A stretch of DNA of 64,000 nt from Algoriphagus ornithinivorans (GTDB lineage Bacteria > Bacteroidota > Bacteroidia > Cytophagales > Cyclobacteriaceae), in the NCBI RefSeq assembly GCF_900115305.1, contig NZ_FOVW01000003.1:356704-420703 (forward strand), in the 5' to 3' direction. The position numbers were made by a program, and so were the translations under genes. A model generated the notes under the pieces. It searched no databases, was not told the DNA's origin, and was given only the letters and a program-made list of their open reading frames with translations. Of this stretch, positions 1-8,245 are shown in pieces (the stretch's first letter is position 1; the number at the start of each line of letters is the position of its first letter).

Positions 1-226
1 AAGACCTTCAATCGCACCTTACTGGAATTGAAATGCTCGGAAGCGATCTTGGCAAACTCCTGCGCCCATACCTTCAATCGCACCTTACTGGAATTGAAAT
101 GGAAAGAGCAGCCATGACTACAGCAGCAAGAGCAGCCCTTCAATCGCACCTTACTGGAATTGAAATACAGATTGAACGGTTCTGGCCTAAGTCGATAGCG
201 ATCCTTCAATCGCACCTTACTGGAAT
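1..226 (+). CRISPR. Trailer end of a CRISPR array (three intact repeats, one degenerate)
   Basis: Three identical 30-nt repeats lie at 5-34, 71-100 and 137-166, starting CCTTCAATCGCACC and ending GGAATTGAAAT. A fourth at 203-226 matches for 24 nt and then loses the last six bases. The period is exactly 66, giving three 36-nt unique spacers (35-70, 101-136, 167-202). The repeat ends carry a short inverted repeat (TTCAAT / ATTGAA), and the 3' end ATTGAAAT resembles the 8-nt crRNA handle of Cas6-processed type I-B/III repeats. That handle and the decayed repeat on the right both indicate plus-strand transcription, so leader and cas genes should lie left of the window. The subtype cannot be decided from repeats alone. 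The array continues beyond position 1. Confidence 0.95.
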
Positions 227-323
227 AAGGACAGAGCCTGCCTGAAGAAGACAGGCGTCAAGAAATGACCCCTTTGGGTCATTTTAGCAAGGGGCCAGCT
301 TGCAGGGTTGGCCTTCTATAAAA
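227..323 (+). other. Hairpin-rich, GC-richer block between degenerate and fossil CRISPR repeats
   Basis: Three inverted repeats follow one another in about 90 nt: GCCTG/CAGGC around 236-256, the perfect AAATGACCC/GGGTCATTT at 263-284, and GGCCA/TGGCC around 293-313. The block is visibly richer in G and C than the AT-rich DNA after 344. No reading frame is convincing. It could be the 3' end of the pre-crRNA with a terminator, an insertion into an older array end, or a small structured RNA. Confidence 0.5.
263..285 (+). terminator. Probable terminator of the CRISPR transcript
   Basis: A 9-bp perfect stem (AAATGACCC / GGGTCATTT) with a 4-nt CTTT loop ends in four T residues. It lies 37 nt after the degenerate last repeat, as expected for the end of a plus-strand array transcript. 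The T-run is short, so termination may be only partial. Confidence 0.55.
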
Positions 324-343
324 AATCGCACCTTACTGGAATT
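324..343 (+). repeat. Isolated fossil CRISPR repeat (20 of 30 nt)
   Basis: AATCGCACCTTACTGGAATT is identical to the central 20 nt of the array repeat. It lies about 97 nt after the end of the degenerate fourth repeat and out of register with the 66-nt period. Both outer ends of the repeat are lost. It marks the array's former extent or a recombination scar. Confidence 0.85.
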
Positions 344-490
344 AGTACGGAAGAAAATATGACTATTTAAACTACTCTTTTTGAAATATTCAATTTCAGT
401 GTCTGGAATATCTTATTCAAAATAAATTCCTCTCTTTATATGATTCGGGGAAATTGATTTTGGTTTACCCACTTAGCTAATACGGATTTT

Positions 491-1150
491 TTATGGCTTC
501 TTTATTTTAGAAACTAAGCCATCGATGTGTTCGAAAAGATGCGGTTTTATTGGATTCCACATTGGGTCCAAAAGAAAATCTATACCTTCCCTTCGTGCTA
601 ATTTTGCGGCAGGAACAAAATCACTATCTCCTGAAATTAAAATAATTTGATCCACTTGGCCTTTTAAAGTAATTGACGCAATGTCTAGTCCAATCTTTAT
701 ATCTACCATTTTTTGATTAAAGTCGAATTGCACATCGTCCTCGGTAAGATCCTCTATTGTAATTTCTTTAGAGAGTAATTCCTTCGTTTTACTTGGTCTA
801 ATTATCCATCTTTTTCGATCTTCTAAGACACCAAGCCTTAGGGCAATCTTCCTTTTCTTTTTTAATTCTTCAAAAAACGCAAATTGAAATTTGAATTGGT
901 CAGTTTTTGAAAAATCTATTGACTTACCGGTAATTGGGTTATGCTGTTTTTTGGCATAGGGAAGACAGTCATAATAAAAAATTCTATACAAGTCGTAATT
1001 CTCAGACCGAGCTTGTGTTAGATGCTTTAAGCACATTTCCCAAAGATCCTTTGCAGTCCTCTCTGGATCAAGATTTTTTATTTTATTGATGGATCGATAC
1101 CGTTTCAGAAAAAAACCTCCATCTACCAAAATTGCAGTTCTTTTTTTCAT
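491..1150 (-). CDS. NYN-domain (PIN-like) ribonuclease, LabA/DUF88 type
   Basis: A 219-aa protein with the NYN version of the PIN-like nuclease fold. The N-terminal strand AILVDGGFF places Asp10. A central FYYDCLPY segment is typical of this family, which usually reads a Tyr-Tyr-Asp-like motif there. The second half has KMVDIKIGLDIAS (Asp150, Asp156) and ISGDSDFVPAAKLARREG (Asp175, Asp177), so the acidic metal-binding set is complete and the enzyme should be active, probably on RNA. There is no signal peptide or membrane segment. It points towards the CRISPR array end, about 150 bp away, and has no operon partner on its strand closer than 230 bp. NYN proteins are common in defence islands but also occur elsewhere, so a CRISPR link is inferred from position only. 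Confidence 0.85.
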   Translation of the reverse strand: MKKRTAILVDGGFFLKRYRSINKIKNLDPERTAKDLWEMCLKHLTQARSENYDLYRIFYYDCLPYAKKQHNPITGKSIDFSKTDQFKFQFAFFEELKKKRKIALRLGVLEDRKRWIIRPSKTKELLSKEITIEDLTEDDVQFDFNQKMVDIKIGLDIASITLKGQVDQIILISGDSDFVPAAKLARREGIDFLLDPMWNPIKPHLFEHIDGLVSKIKKP

Positions 1151-1382
1151 TGAGATTAAAAAAAAGCTCTAGGGTCGGCATCCTCGCTATGTTATGTAGA
1201 ATTGAGAATACGTTGCCAAGAGCATTATATGGTTTAAAATTAATAAGCTTGAACTAAAAATACAACTGAAATTAATTTTTGAAAGTTTCTTTTATTGCTG
1301 AAAAACAAATGGTTTAATCTACCTTGGTGCGAGACTAATTAAAAAACTCCGCCTTTCAATCAATTTTTCTGATGAATATTTT

Positions 1383-2600
1383 TCAATAAAACCACGCCTT
1401 TTTCCATCCCAACTCCTGAGATACATAAATCCCTCCTTTACCAGAAAAGATATAGGCGATGAAGCAGGCTATCGCGAGAAAAAATCCGGATTCATATCCG
1501 AAAAGCTCCATTCCCATTACAGTGCAGGCCATAGGAGTATTGGTGGCCCCGGAAAATACGGCCACAAATCCCATCCCAGCTAATAAAGCTAAGGGAAGCG
1601 GAATCAAACCATGCAAGGCATTTCCCAAGGTAGCTCCCGTGAAAAATAAAGGCGTCACTTCTCCTCCTTTAAATCCAGCTCCCAAAGTAAAACCAGTCAA
1701 ACCTGTTTTAGCCAACCAATCATACCAAGGCAAAGGAGTTTCAAAAGCCTCTACGATTCTAGGCACTCCCAAGCCCAAATAAGTGGTACTGCCCGAAATC
1801 CATACAAATAAAGCGATCAGCAGTCCGCCTATGAACGGCCTCAAGGGTGGATAAGAAATCGTCTGAGAAAAAACTTTGGAGAAAAAGTGAGAGGTTTCCG
1901 CAAATAATCTTCCTGATAAACCAAAGACAATTCCGGCAGGAATGATCCAAAGTAAATTCATCAAAGTATGAGTCGCCACCTCGGGGATTTGATAAACAGT
2001 GTGACCCACTCCCCAGAGCGATTCGCAAACCCAATGAGCAACCAAACCAGCCCAAAAGGCTGGAAAAATAGATTTCCATCGGAAATGACCCGTGTGCATC
2101 CATTCCAAAGCAAAAATAGCTCCTGCTAGTGGAGTCCCGAAAACTGAAGCAAATCCACCTGAAACCCCAGAAATCAGGATTAATCTCCTGTCAGCGGATT
2201 CAAGTTTAAACCATTTGGTCAACTGATCTGCCAAAGATCCGCCCATTTGAACTGCAGTGCCTTCCCTTCCTGCCGAACCGCCGAAAAAATGGGTGAAAAT
2301 AGTCCCAAAAAGCACCAAGGGAGTCATTCTGAGGGGAATTGGATTCTTGGTTTGGTATAATTCATCCAATAATAAATTATTGCCTTTGACAGAATTTTGA
2401 CCAATTTTATAATAAGTCCAGCCGATGATCCAACCGCCCAGCGGAAGTAAAGCAATTATCAATAAATGCTCTTCCCTGAAGTTGGTTGCCCAGTCTAATG
2501 CCACCAGAAAAAAGGCGGACGCAGAGCCCGAAAGCAAGCCAACCAAAAGGCCTAAGACTAGCCAAAGCAAAAAATATTTCAACAGTTTCGAGTAATCCAA
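1383..2600 (-). CDS. CLC-family antiporter with fluoride-type (CLC-F) motifs
   Basis: A 405-aa CLC membrane protein without CBS domains. The anion-binding segments are unusual. The loop normally reading GSGIP is GNNLL (about 73-77), and the gating-glutamate loop is GREGT (about 111-115, Glu113) instead of GREGP. The selectivity region reads GAGFKGGEVTPLF. These are hallmarks, as I recall them, of the CLC-F clade of fluoride/proton antiporters, which export F- and protect the cell. About ten hydrophobic stretches are consistent with the fold. Start ATG at 2600. I saw no fluoride (crcB-type) riboswitch between this gene and the divergent neighbour at 2722. Being a CLC is near certain; fluoride specificity is inferred from motifs. 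Confidence 0.88.
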   Translation of the reverse strand: MDYSKLLKYFLLWLVLGLLVGLLSGSASAFFLVALDWATNFREEHLLIIALLPLGGWIIGWTYYKIGQNSVKGNNLLLDELYQTKNPIPLRMTPLVLFGTIFTHFFGGSAGREGTAVQMGGSLADQLTKWFKLESADRRLILISGVSGGFASVFGTPLAGAIFALEWMHTGHFRWKSIFPAFWAGLVAHWVCESLWGVGHTVYQIPEVATHTLMNLLWIIPAGIVFGLSGRLFAETSHFFSKVFSQTISYPPLRPFIGGLLIALFVWISGSTTYLGLGVPRIVEAFETPLPWYDWLAKTGLTGFTLGAGFKGGEVTPLFFTGATLGNALHGLIPLPLALLAGMGFVAVFSGATNTPMACTVMGMELFGYESGFFLAIACFIAYIFSGKGGIYVSQELGWKKAWFY

Positions 2601-2721
2601 AGCGACCGTTTAAATCAAGAATGGCAAAATAGGAATAGAAATTGACTTTTAAGTAGGAGATAAACTAGGAAAATCACTTCCCGAGAACTTATTTGAGTTT
2701 TCAGGGTTATTAGCACACAAA

Positions 2722-3612
2722 ATGAAGAACATATTAATCACCGGCGGCTCTGGCCTTATTGGCCAAAAAATCACCCAACTCTTGGAGGAAAAAGACTATG
2801 CAGTTGCTTGGCTGAGTAGGTCTTCCAAAAAGCGAAAATCCTTCGTTTGGGATATCAATTCCCAAACCATAGACCCTGAGGCAATGGAGTGGGCAGACGC
2901 CGTCATCCATCTAGCCGGGGCAGGAGTAGCTGATCAAAGATGGACTGCAGAAAGAAAGCAAGAAATTCTTCAATCCCGGACAAAAAGTACAGCCCTTCTT
3001 CACCAAGCAATCGAAAAAGCAGAGGCCAAACCCACGACTTTTATTTCTGCCTCAGCAGTTGGCTACTACGGTTTCAATACCGGAACCAAATTAGTAGATG
3101 AGACATCACCAGCTGGAAATGATTTTCTGGCTCAGGTCGTGATAGCTTGGGAAAATGAAGTGAAGAAAATTGAATCCCTACATCTCAGAACAGTCATGCT
3201 CCGAATTGGAATTGTATTGGATGCTGACGGTGGCGCTTTGGCTGAAATGCTCAAACCGCAAGTTGCTGCACCATTAGGTTCAGGAGATCAGTGGATGAGT
3301 TGGATCCATATTGATGATTTGGCAAGAATGTTTGTCTACGCTTTGGAAAAAACTACCCTACAGGGAGTTTACAATGCCGTTGGACCCAATCCTAGCACCA
3401 ATCAACAGGTCACTAAAGAAGCTGCGGATGCCAAAGGCAAAACCTATTTAGGAATTGGAGTTCCAGGCTTTGTTTTGAAATTAGTATTAGGAGAAATGGC
3501 AGCCATGGTACTGGGTGGCAATCGGGTTTCTTGCCAGAAAATCCAAAAAGCAGGCTTCCAGTTTGAATACTTTGAATTATCGGAAGCCCTGAAAGATATT
3601 TTCAAGCACTGA
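2722..3612 (+). CDS. yfcH: TIGR01777-family NAD-dependent epimerase, YfcH-like
   Basis: A 296-aa protein of the extended short-chain dehydrogenase fold. The N-terminal Rossmann motif is ITGGSGLIGQKI (about 5-16). DAVIHLAGAGV follows near 54-64, then a serine/tyrosine region SASAVGYYG near 109-117. A C-terminal segment near 240-296, which is characteristic of TIGR01777 proteins, ends WELLER-less here (FQFEYFELSEAL). The substrate of the family is unknown; some members are linked to cell division or sugar-nucleotide chemistry without firm proof. It is a single gene, divergent from the CLC gene and convergent with the PLDc_N-like cluster, whose last stop lies 2 bp after this stop. Confidence 0.9.
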   Translation: MKNILITGGSGLIGQKITQLLEEKDYAVAWLSRSSKKRKSFVWDINSQTIDPEAMEWADAVIHLAGAGVADQRWTAERKQEILQSRTKSTALLHQAIEKAEAKPTTFISASAVGYYGFNTGTKLVDETSPAGNDFLAQVVIAWENEVKKIESLHLRTVMLRIGIVLDADGGALAEMLKPQVAAPLGSGDQWMSWIHIDDLARMFVYALEKTTLQGVYNAVGPNPSTNQQVTKEAADAKGKTYLGIGVPGFVLKLVLGEMAAMVLGGNRVSCQKIQKAGFQFEYFELSEALKDIFKH

Positions 3613-3614
3613 TT

Positions 3615-3788
3615 CTAGATTCTTTTTCCTCTTCCAATTAAAAACCAAAGGACAGTTCCCAATAGTGGAACCAAAATCACGATTAAAATCCAGATTAATT
3701 TATCTGTATCGTTCGCAAAGTTGCTGATCACCACATCATAAATGGTATAGGCATAAATCGCCAGACCGATAATTCCAATTCCAAACAT
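3615..3788 (-). CDS. 57-aa PLDc_N-like two-helix membrane protein (copy 3)
   Basis: A very small gene read from ATG at 3788 to TAG at 3615, starting MFGIGIIGLAIYAYTIYDVV and ending in IGRGKRI. It has two hydrophobic helices (about 2-20 and 31-52) separated by a short polar loop SNFANDTDKL, and a basic tail. The layout (tyrosine/aspartate at the end of helix 1, xxDKLIWILIVI, PxxGxxxWFLIG) is that of the PLDc_N domain (phospholipase D-nuclease N-terminal), here without any nuclease. It starts 2 bp after the stop of the next copy, so the three copies form one operon. Function unknown; such proteins are often annotated as membrane or immunity-like, without proof. Confidence 0.75.
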   Translation of the reverse strand: MFGIGIIGLAIYAYTIYDVVISNFANDTDKLIWILIVILVPLLGTVLWFLIGRGKRI

Positions 3789-3790
3789 TG

Positions 3791-4024
3791 TTAGCTAGTT
3801 GTAGTTTTAGTGCCTTTTCCCAAAATCAAGTAGACAAGAGGCCCAATTACTTGTCCAAATAAAATAATGATGATCCAAATGAGCTTCATATTTGGATCTT
3901 TGAAATCTGAGCGGATGATATCCACCACACAATAAATCCAAAGGATGGAATAAGCTATTCCAAATAAGATCAAAAACAGGAGAATACCTCCTCCCATATT
4001 ATTAACAAATAGTAGTTCACTCAT
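3791..4024 (-). CDS. PLDc_N-like two-helix membrane protein (copy 2)
   Basis: A 77-aa protein with helix 1 near 12-36 (GILLFLILFGIAYSILWIY), then VVDIIRSDFKDPNMKLIW and helix 2 near 47-69 ending PLVYLILGKG. The VVDIIRSDF...KLIWIIIILFGQVIGPLVY pattern is the PLDc_N signature and aligns end to end with its two neighbours. No catalytic domain is attached. It lies 11 bp after copy 1 and 2 bp before copy 3, so it is surely co-transcribed and probably arose by tandem duplication. Role not known. Confidence 0.85.
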   Translation of the reverse strand: MSELLFVNNMGGGILLFLILFGIAYSILWIYCVVDIIRSDFKDPNMKLIWIIIILFGQVIGPLVYLILGKGTKTTTS

Positions 4025-4035
4025 TTTTGCAAGGA

Positions 4036-4284
4036 TTAATCTTTTTGACTGCGAAAATCAGGCTCAAACCTCCTGCGTTTTTTCATAGTCCTCGACATAG
4101 ACAGATACAAAAAGGTCCCGATTACCGGTACAAAAATCAACAGCAGCATCCATAATATCCTTTGGCTGGAGTCCTTGAAGTCTGCCCTAAGCAAATCTAC
4201 AATAGCATAAATCCAAAACCCCAGATAAAAAACCAGTGTTAAAGGGGCTATCCAAACAGGAAAACTGGGTTCAAGTAAATTCAT
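4036..4284 (-). CDS. PLDc_N-like two-helix membrane protein (copy 1, first in operon)
   Basis: An 82-aa protein with two transmembrane helices (about 10-30 and 44-63). Between them is the family loop AIVDLLRADFKDSSQRILW, and a PVIGTFLYLS motif is in the second helix. The C-terminal tail is strongly basic and polar (MKKRRRFEPDF), likely cytoplasmic. It is the promoter-proximal copy; its start is 95 bp from the divergent M14 peptidase gene at 4380, so both promoters lie in that gap. Function not known. Confidence 0.85.
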   Translation of the reverse strand: MNLLEPSFPVWIAPLTLVFYLGFWIYAIVDLLRADFKDSSQRILWMLLLIFVPVIGTFLYLSMSRTMKKRRRFEPDFRSQKD

Positions 4285-4379
4285 TTCGATTCTTCAATTA
4301 TTTTTACCACTGTTCCAAAATAGCTTTTTTTGGTAAAATAAAGTAAGAATTTAGTCGAAAATTTAATCACTCTATTGAT

Positions 4380-6935
4380 ATGATGAGAAGTGCGTTTATA
4401 CTGGTTTTATGCTTTATCACCGGTTTCAGTCAAGCTCAAGTGGACTTGAGCTATTATCTCCCTTCCGGATACACTTATAATCCTGCCATCCCAACTCCTA
4501 AGGAGGTTTTGGGCTATGAAGTTGGAGAATGGCACGTAAGCCACGACCAGCTGGTCATGTACATGAAAGCCGTTGCTGCTGCTTCAGACCGAGTTAAATT
4601 TGAAGAGACAGGAAGAACTTATGAAAAAAGACCCCAAACGCTTTTGACTATTTCCTCTCCAGCTAACCTGGCCAAGATAGATCAAATCAAGGCAGATCGA
4701 GCCAAGCTTAGAAATCCAAATTCCTCTGTCAATGTCGCTTCCATGCCTGTGGTAATGTTTATGGGTTATTCTGTGCATGGAAATGAACCCAGTGGTGCCA
4801 ATGCTTCTCTTTTAGCAGCCTATCATTTTGCGGCAGCAAATGAAATTGAGGCTGAATTGGAAAATATCGTATTGCTCTTGGATCCAGCAATCAACCCTGA
4901 TGGACTCAACCGTTTTGCTTCTTGGGTAAACTCCCATAAAGCTTATAATTTGAATGGAGATCCAAATGGGAGAGAATATAATGAGGCTTGGCCTAGAGGC
5001 AGAACCAATCACTATTGGTTTGATCTCAACAGAGATTGGCTTCCTGTTCAACATCCTGAATCCAGAAATAGAGTTCGCGTATTCCAAAGCTGGCTTCCCA
5101 ATATTCATTTGGATTTCCATGAAATGGGAACCAACAGCACTTTCTTTTTCCAGCCAGGTGTACCGGCGAGAATGCACCCGCTAACTCCGGAAAAAAACTT
5201 CAAACTCACAGAAAAGATCGGACAATACCATGCCAAAGCATTGGATAAGATTGGATCTCTTTATTATAATCAAGAGAACTACGATGACTTTTACTATGGA
5301 AAGGGCTCTACCTACCCAGATGTACAGGGATCGATTGGAATTTTGTTTGAGCAAGCAAGTTCCAGGGGCCATTTACAGGAATCTGCCAATGGTTTGCTGA
5401 GTTTTCCATTCACAATCAGAAATCAGTTTACAGCCAATCTTTCCTCCTATCAGGCGGCTAAGGAAATGAGGCAGGAATTGAACCAATGGATGAGAGACTT
5501 TTATCTAGGCATTAAAACCGAAACTGACACCGATGTCAATAAGGCTTACATTTTTGGAAGCAAAGAAGACGATGCAAGAGGATATCATTTGGCCGATTTG
5601 ATTTTGCAGCATGATATCAAGGTTTTCAACCTGAAAGAAGATATCACCGTCAATGGAAGAGAATTTAAAAAGGAAAATTCCTACATAGTCCCGGCAGATC
5701 AACCTCAGTACCGTCTGATCAAGGCGATGTTTGAAACCAGAACAAGCTTTGCTGATTCCCTTTTCTATGACATCTCTGCCTGGACATACCCTATGGCCTT
5801 CAATTTGGACTACATGGCACTCAACAGCCGAATTCTAAATTTGGCTAGTGTAGAAGAGGTCAATAAGAATAATTTCCAACTTAAGCCCGGACAGGTAATT
5901 GGTGGCTCTGGAGCCTATCAATATGCCTTGGAGTGGACTGATTATTACGCGCCCAAAGCTGCCTACCAATTGTTGAAGGCAGGCTTCTTAGTAAGGGTAG
6001 CTAATGCTGAGTTTACTACACCTGAGGGAAAGACATTTGGGAGAGGAACCCTTTTGATTGATCAGGGAGAATCTGGGTTGGATAAAGATGCTTTTTATCA
6101 AAAACTACAGGAAATCGCATCTAAATCAACTGTGGATATTCATGCGATTAGCACAGGCTATACTGCCGGAATTAATATGGGTTCTACTTTCATTTCACCT
6201 TTGGATAAGCCGGAAATTGCACTTTTGGTGGATGGAGGAGTTGATAGCTATGAGGCTGGAGAAATCTGGCACCTTTTGGATCAGCGTTATGAAATGCCCG
6301 TGACTTTGCTGCCAATGGATAGAGTAAGCGCTACCGTGATTGATCGCTATAATGTGATTTTAATGCCTGATGGAAATTATAACAGCCTAGGCAAATCAGG
6401 TGCGGAAACCATTAAAAACTGGATAGGAAGAGGAAATACCCTGGTTGCTAAAGGTGGAGCCGTAAGATGGCTGGCGCAAAATGAAATAAAGGAGTTCAAA
6501 TTCAGAACTGTGGATAACCAAGAAAAAGGACTTCAAAAATCCTATGCTAACTATGAAAATGCCACAGGTGCAAAAGTAACTGGCGGGGCAATTTTCAATG
6601 CAAAACTGGATACTACTCATCCAATCGGCTACGGCTACGAGTCCCCTAATATTCATACTTTCAGAAATGATAATCTGTTTTTAGAGCCTTCTTCAAATCC
6701 TTATGCTAACCCATTGGTCTACACCGAAAACCCTCTTGCTTCCGGTTATTTACATCCAAGTAATTTACCTGGATTAAAGAACGGGTCGGTGATTCAGATT
6801 GGCGCTGTAGGCAGAGGAAGAATTGTAGCCTTTGCAGATAATATGAATTTTAGAGCATTCTGGTTTGGAACAAATAAACTATACATGAATGCCATCTTCT
6901 TCGGTCAAGTCATAGAAGGAGGAACAGCTAGGTAA
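4380..6935 (+). CDS. Secreted M14-family zinc carboxypeptidase-like metallopeptidase
   Basis: An 851-aa protein with a signal peptide (about 1-20, cleaved after FSQAQ). The M14 domain occupies roughly 55-370. Zinc ligands are in HGNEPSG (His133, Glu136) and in IHLDFHEMG near 242-250. The general-base glutamate is probably in GILFEQASSRG near 324. The remaining about 480 residues form an accessory region, as in the large M14 proteins common in Bacteroidota. It should act in the periplasm or be exported, trimming peptides. ATG codons at 4380 and 4383 are both possible starts. A strong terminator follows, so it is likely monocistronic. Confidence 0.9.
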   Translation: MMRSAFILVLCFITGFSQAQVDLSYYLPSGYTYNPAIPTPKEVLGYEVGEWHVSHDQLVMYMKAVAAASDRVKFEETGRTYEKRPQTLLTISSPANLAKIDQIKADRAKLRNPNSSVNVASMPVVMFMGYSVHGNEPSGANASLLAAYHFAAANEIEAELENIVLLLDPAINPDGLNRFASWVNSHKAYNLNGDPNGREYNEAWPRGRTNHYWFDLNRDWLPVQHPESRNRVRVFQSWLPNIHLDFHEMGTNSTFFFQPGVPARMHPLTPEKNFKLTEKIGQYHAKALDKIGSLYYNQENYDDFYYGKGSTYPDVQGSIGILFEQASSRGHLQESANGLLSFPFTIRNQFTANLSSYQAAKEMRQELNQWMRDFYLGIKTETDTDVNKAYIFGSKEDDARGYHLADLILQHDIKVFNLKEDITVNGREFKKENSYIVPADQPQYRLIKAMFETRTSFADSLFYDISAWTYPMAFNLDYMALNSRILNLASVEEVNKNNFQLKPGQVIGGSGAYQYALEWTDYYAPKAAYQLLKAGFLVRVANAEFTTPEGKTFGRGTLLIDQGESGLDKDAFYQKLQEIASKSTVDIHAISTGYTAGINMGSTFISPLDKPEIALLVDGGVDSYEAGEIWHLLDQRYEMPVTLLPMDRVSATVIDRYNVILMPDGNYNSLGKSGAETIKNWIGRGNTLVAKGGAVRWLAQNEIKEFKFRTVDNQEKGLQKSYANYENATGAKVTGGAIFNAKLDTTHPIGYGYESPNIHTFRNDNLFLEPSSNPYANPLVYTENPLASGYLHPSNLPGLKNGSVIQIGAVGRGRIVAFADNMNFRAFWFGTNKLYMNAIFFGQVIEGGTAR

Positions 6936-6942
6936 AAAGAAT

Positions 6943-6971
6943 ATCCCGAGTTATTAGCTCGGGATTTTTTA
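6943..6971 (+). terminator. Rho-independent terminator of the M14 gene
   Basis: Perfect 8-bp stem ATCCCGAG / CTCGGGAT with a 7-nt loop, followed by six T residues, starting 7 nt after the stop codon. Confidence 0.9.
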
Positions 6972-7013
6972 TGAACGGCACATCCCAAAACCATTAATTG
7001 AGTTTAATAGCAC

Positions 7014-8132
7014 ATGAACAAATTTAGCCTAAGCCTAATTACCCTAATCTTCAGCGGATTGATTTTCAATGTAAATGCTCAGGAAATGAGCTTTGAAGAA
7101 TATAATCCTCCTTCCACTTTGAAGGTACCTGAAAACCCTGTTACCCTAGCAAAATTTCCTTTTGTGGATATTCACAGTCATCAGGGGGGAATTGACCAGG
7201 CCAAGGTGAATAAGTTGGTTACCGAAATGAATGAGCTCAATATGGGCGTAATGGTCAATTTGAGCGGTCGTGGATTTGGCAGAGGAGACAGCAACTCCCA
7301 GCAGGAATACATCAAAAACATGATTCGGGAATTCAACACCCATGCACCGGGACGATTTCTGGTTTTCACCAATTTGAATTTTGCCGGTTTTGGTGATGAA
7401 AACTGGAGTAGAATCGCTGTCAAAGAATTAGAGGAGGATGTAGCAGCAGGAGCTGTGGGCTTAAAAATCTACAAAAGCTTAGGCCTAAGTGTAAAAGATA
7501 TCAATGGAAACAGAGTTCCAATAGACCACCCGGATTTAGATCCGGTTTGGGCAAAAGCCGGTGAATTGGGAATCCCTGTTTTGATTCATGCTGCAGATCC
7601 AGCTCAGTTTTGGGAACCCATGGATGCCAATAATGAAAGATGGTTGGAGTTGAAAACACATCCCAATAGAAAAAGATCTGATACTGACCCTGCTCCTTTT
7701 GAGCAAATCATAGCCGAGCAGCATCACATTTTCGAGAAGCATCCAAATACAACTTTTGTCAATGCACATATGGGTTGGATGGCTAATGACTTGGATAAGG
7801 CCAGCGCTCATCTGGAGAAATATCCCAATGTGAATTTTGGAATCGGCGCAGTTATCCAAGAGTTTGGAAGGCAGCCTAAAAGAGCCAGAGAGTTTTTCAT
7901 CAAATATCAGGACAGATTAATTTTTGGTAAAGACGCCTACAATCCAGAAGAGTTCCACACTTACTTTAGAATTTTGGAAACCGAGGATGAATACTTCCCT
8001 TACTACAAAAAATACCATGCTTTTTGGAGAATGTACGGTTTGGGATTACCTGATGAAGTATTGAAAAAGGTTTATTATAAAAATGCACTTCGGATTGTTC
8101 CAAAAATGGATGCTTCAATATTTCCAGAATAA
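7014..8132 (+). CDS. Secreted amidohydrolase-2-type metal-dependent hydrolase
   Basis: A 372-aa protein with a signal peptide (about 1-22, MNKFSLSLITLIFSG...VNAQ). The TIM-barrel amidohydrolase begins with FVDIHSHQGG (about 50-59, the HxH metal motif). It continues with VLIHAADPAQFWEP near 192-205, TFVNAHMGWMAND near 246-258 and FGKDAY near 302-307, which supplies the late aspartate. These are the metal positions of the amidohydrolase-2 (PF04909) group, which includes decarboxylases and lactonases. The substrate cannot be told. Start is ATG at 7014. It has its own terminator and no operon partner; the M14 gene upstream is separately terminated. Confidence 0.88.
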   Translation: MNKFSLSLITLIFSGLIFNVNAQEMSFEEYNPPSTLKVPENPVTLAKFPFVDIHSHQGGIDQAKVNKLVTEMNELNMGVMVNLSGRGFGRGDSNSQQEYIKNMIREFNTHAPGRFLVFTNLNFAGFGDENWSRIAVKELEEDVAAGAVGLKIYKSLGLSVKDINGNRVPIDHPDLDPVWAKAGELGIPVLIHAADPAQFWEPMDANNERWLELKTHPNRKRSDTDPAPFEQIIAEQHHIFEKHPNTTFVNAHMGWMANDLDKASAHLEKYPNVNFGIGAVIQEFGRQPKRAREFFIKYQDRLIFGKDAYNPEEFHTYFRILETEDEYFPYYKKYHAFWRMYGLGLPDEVLKKVYYKNALRIVPKMDASIFPE

Positions 8133-8157
8133 GAATTTAAGCCTGAAGTCTAAGAGA

Positions 8158-8184
8158 GGGAAAGATTTTGTCTTTCCCTTTTTT
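8158..8184 (+). terminator. Rho-independent terminator of the amidohydrolase gene
   Basis: Perfect stem GGGAAAGA / TCTTTCCC with a 5-nt TTTTG loop followed by six T residues. Confidence 0.88.
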
Positions 8185-8245
8185 ATTGAATCTGCATCAA
8201 ACCATTTTTTCTTCATCATTAATCTCTGACATTTCAGTCGCCGAT

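Noticed and set aside
33..245. Open frame of 70 codons on plus with repeated QSHLTGI segments
   Set aside because: It is read through the CRISPR repeats and spacers; the repeated peptide is only the repeat sequence.
2601..2721. Possible fluoride (crcB) riboswitch before the CLC-F-like gene
   Set aside because: Neither strand shows the GGxGAUGG and late GAUGACUCC-type conserved blocks by eye.
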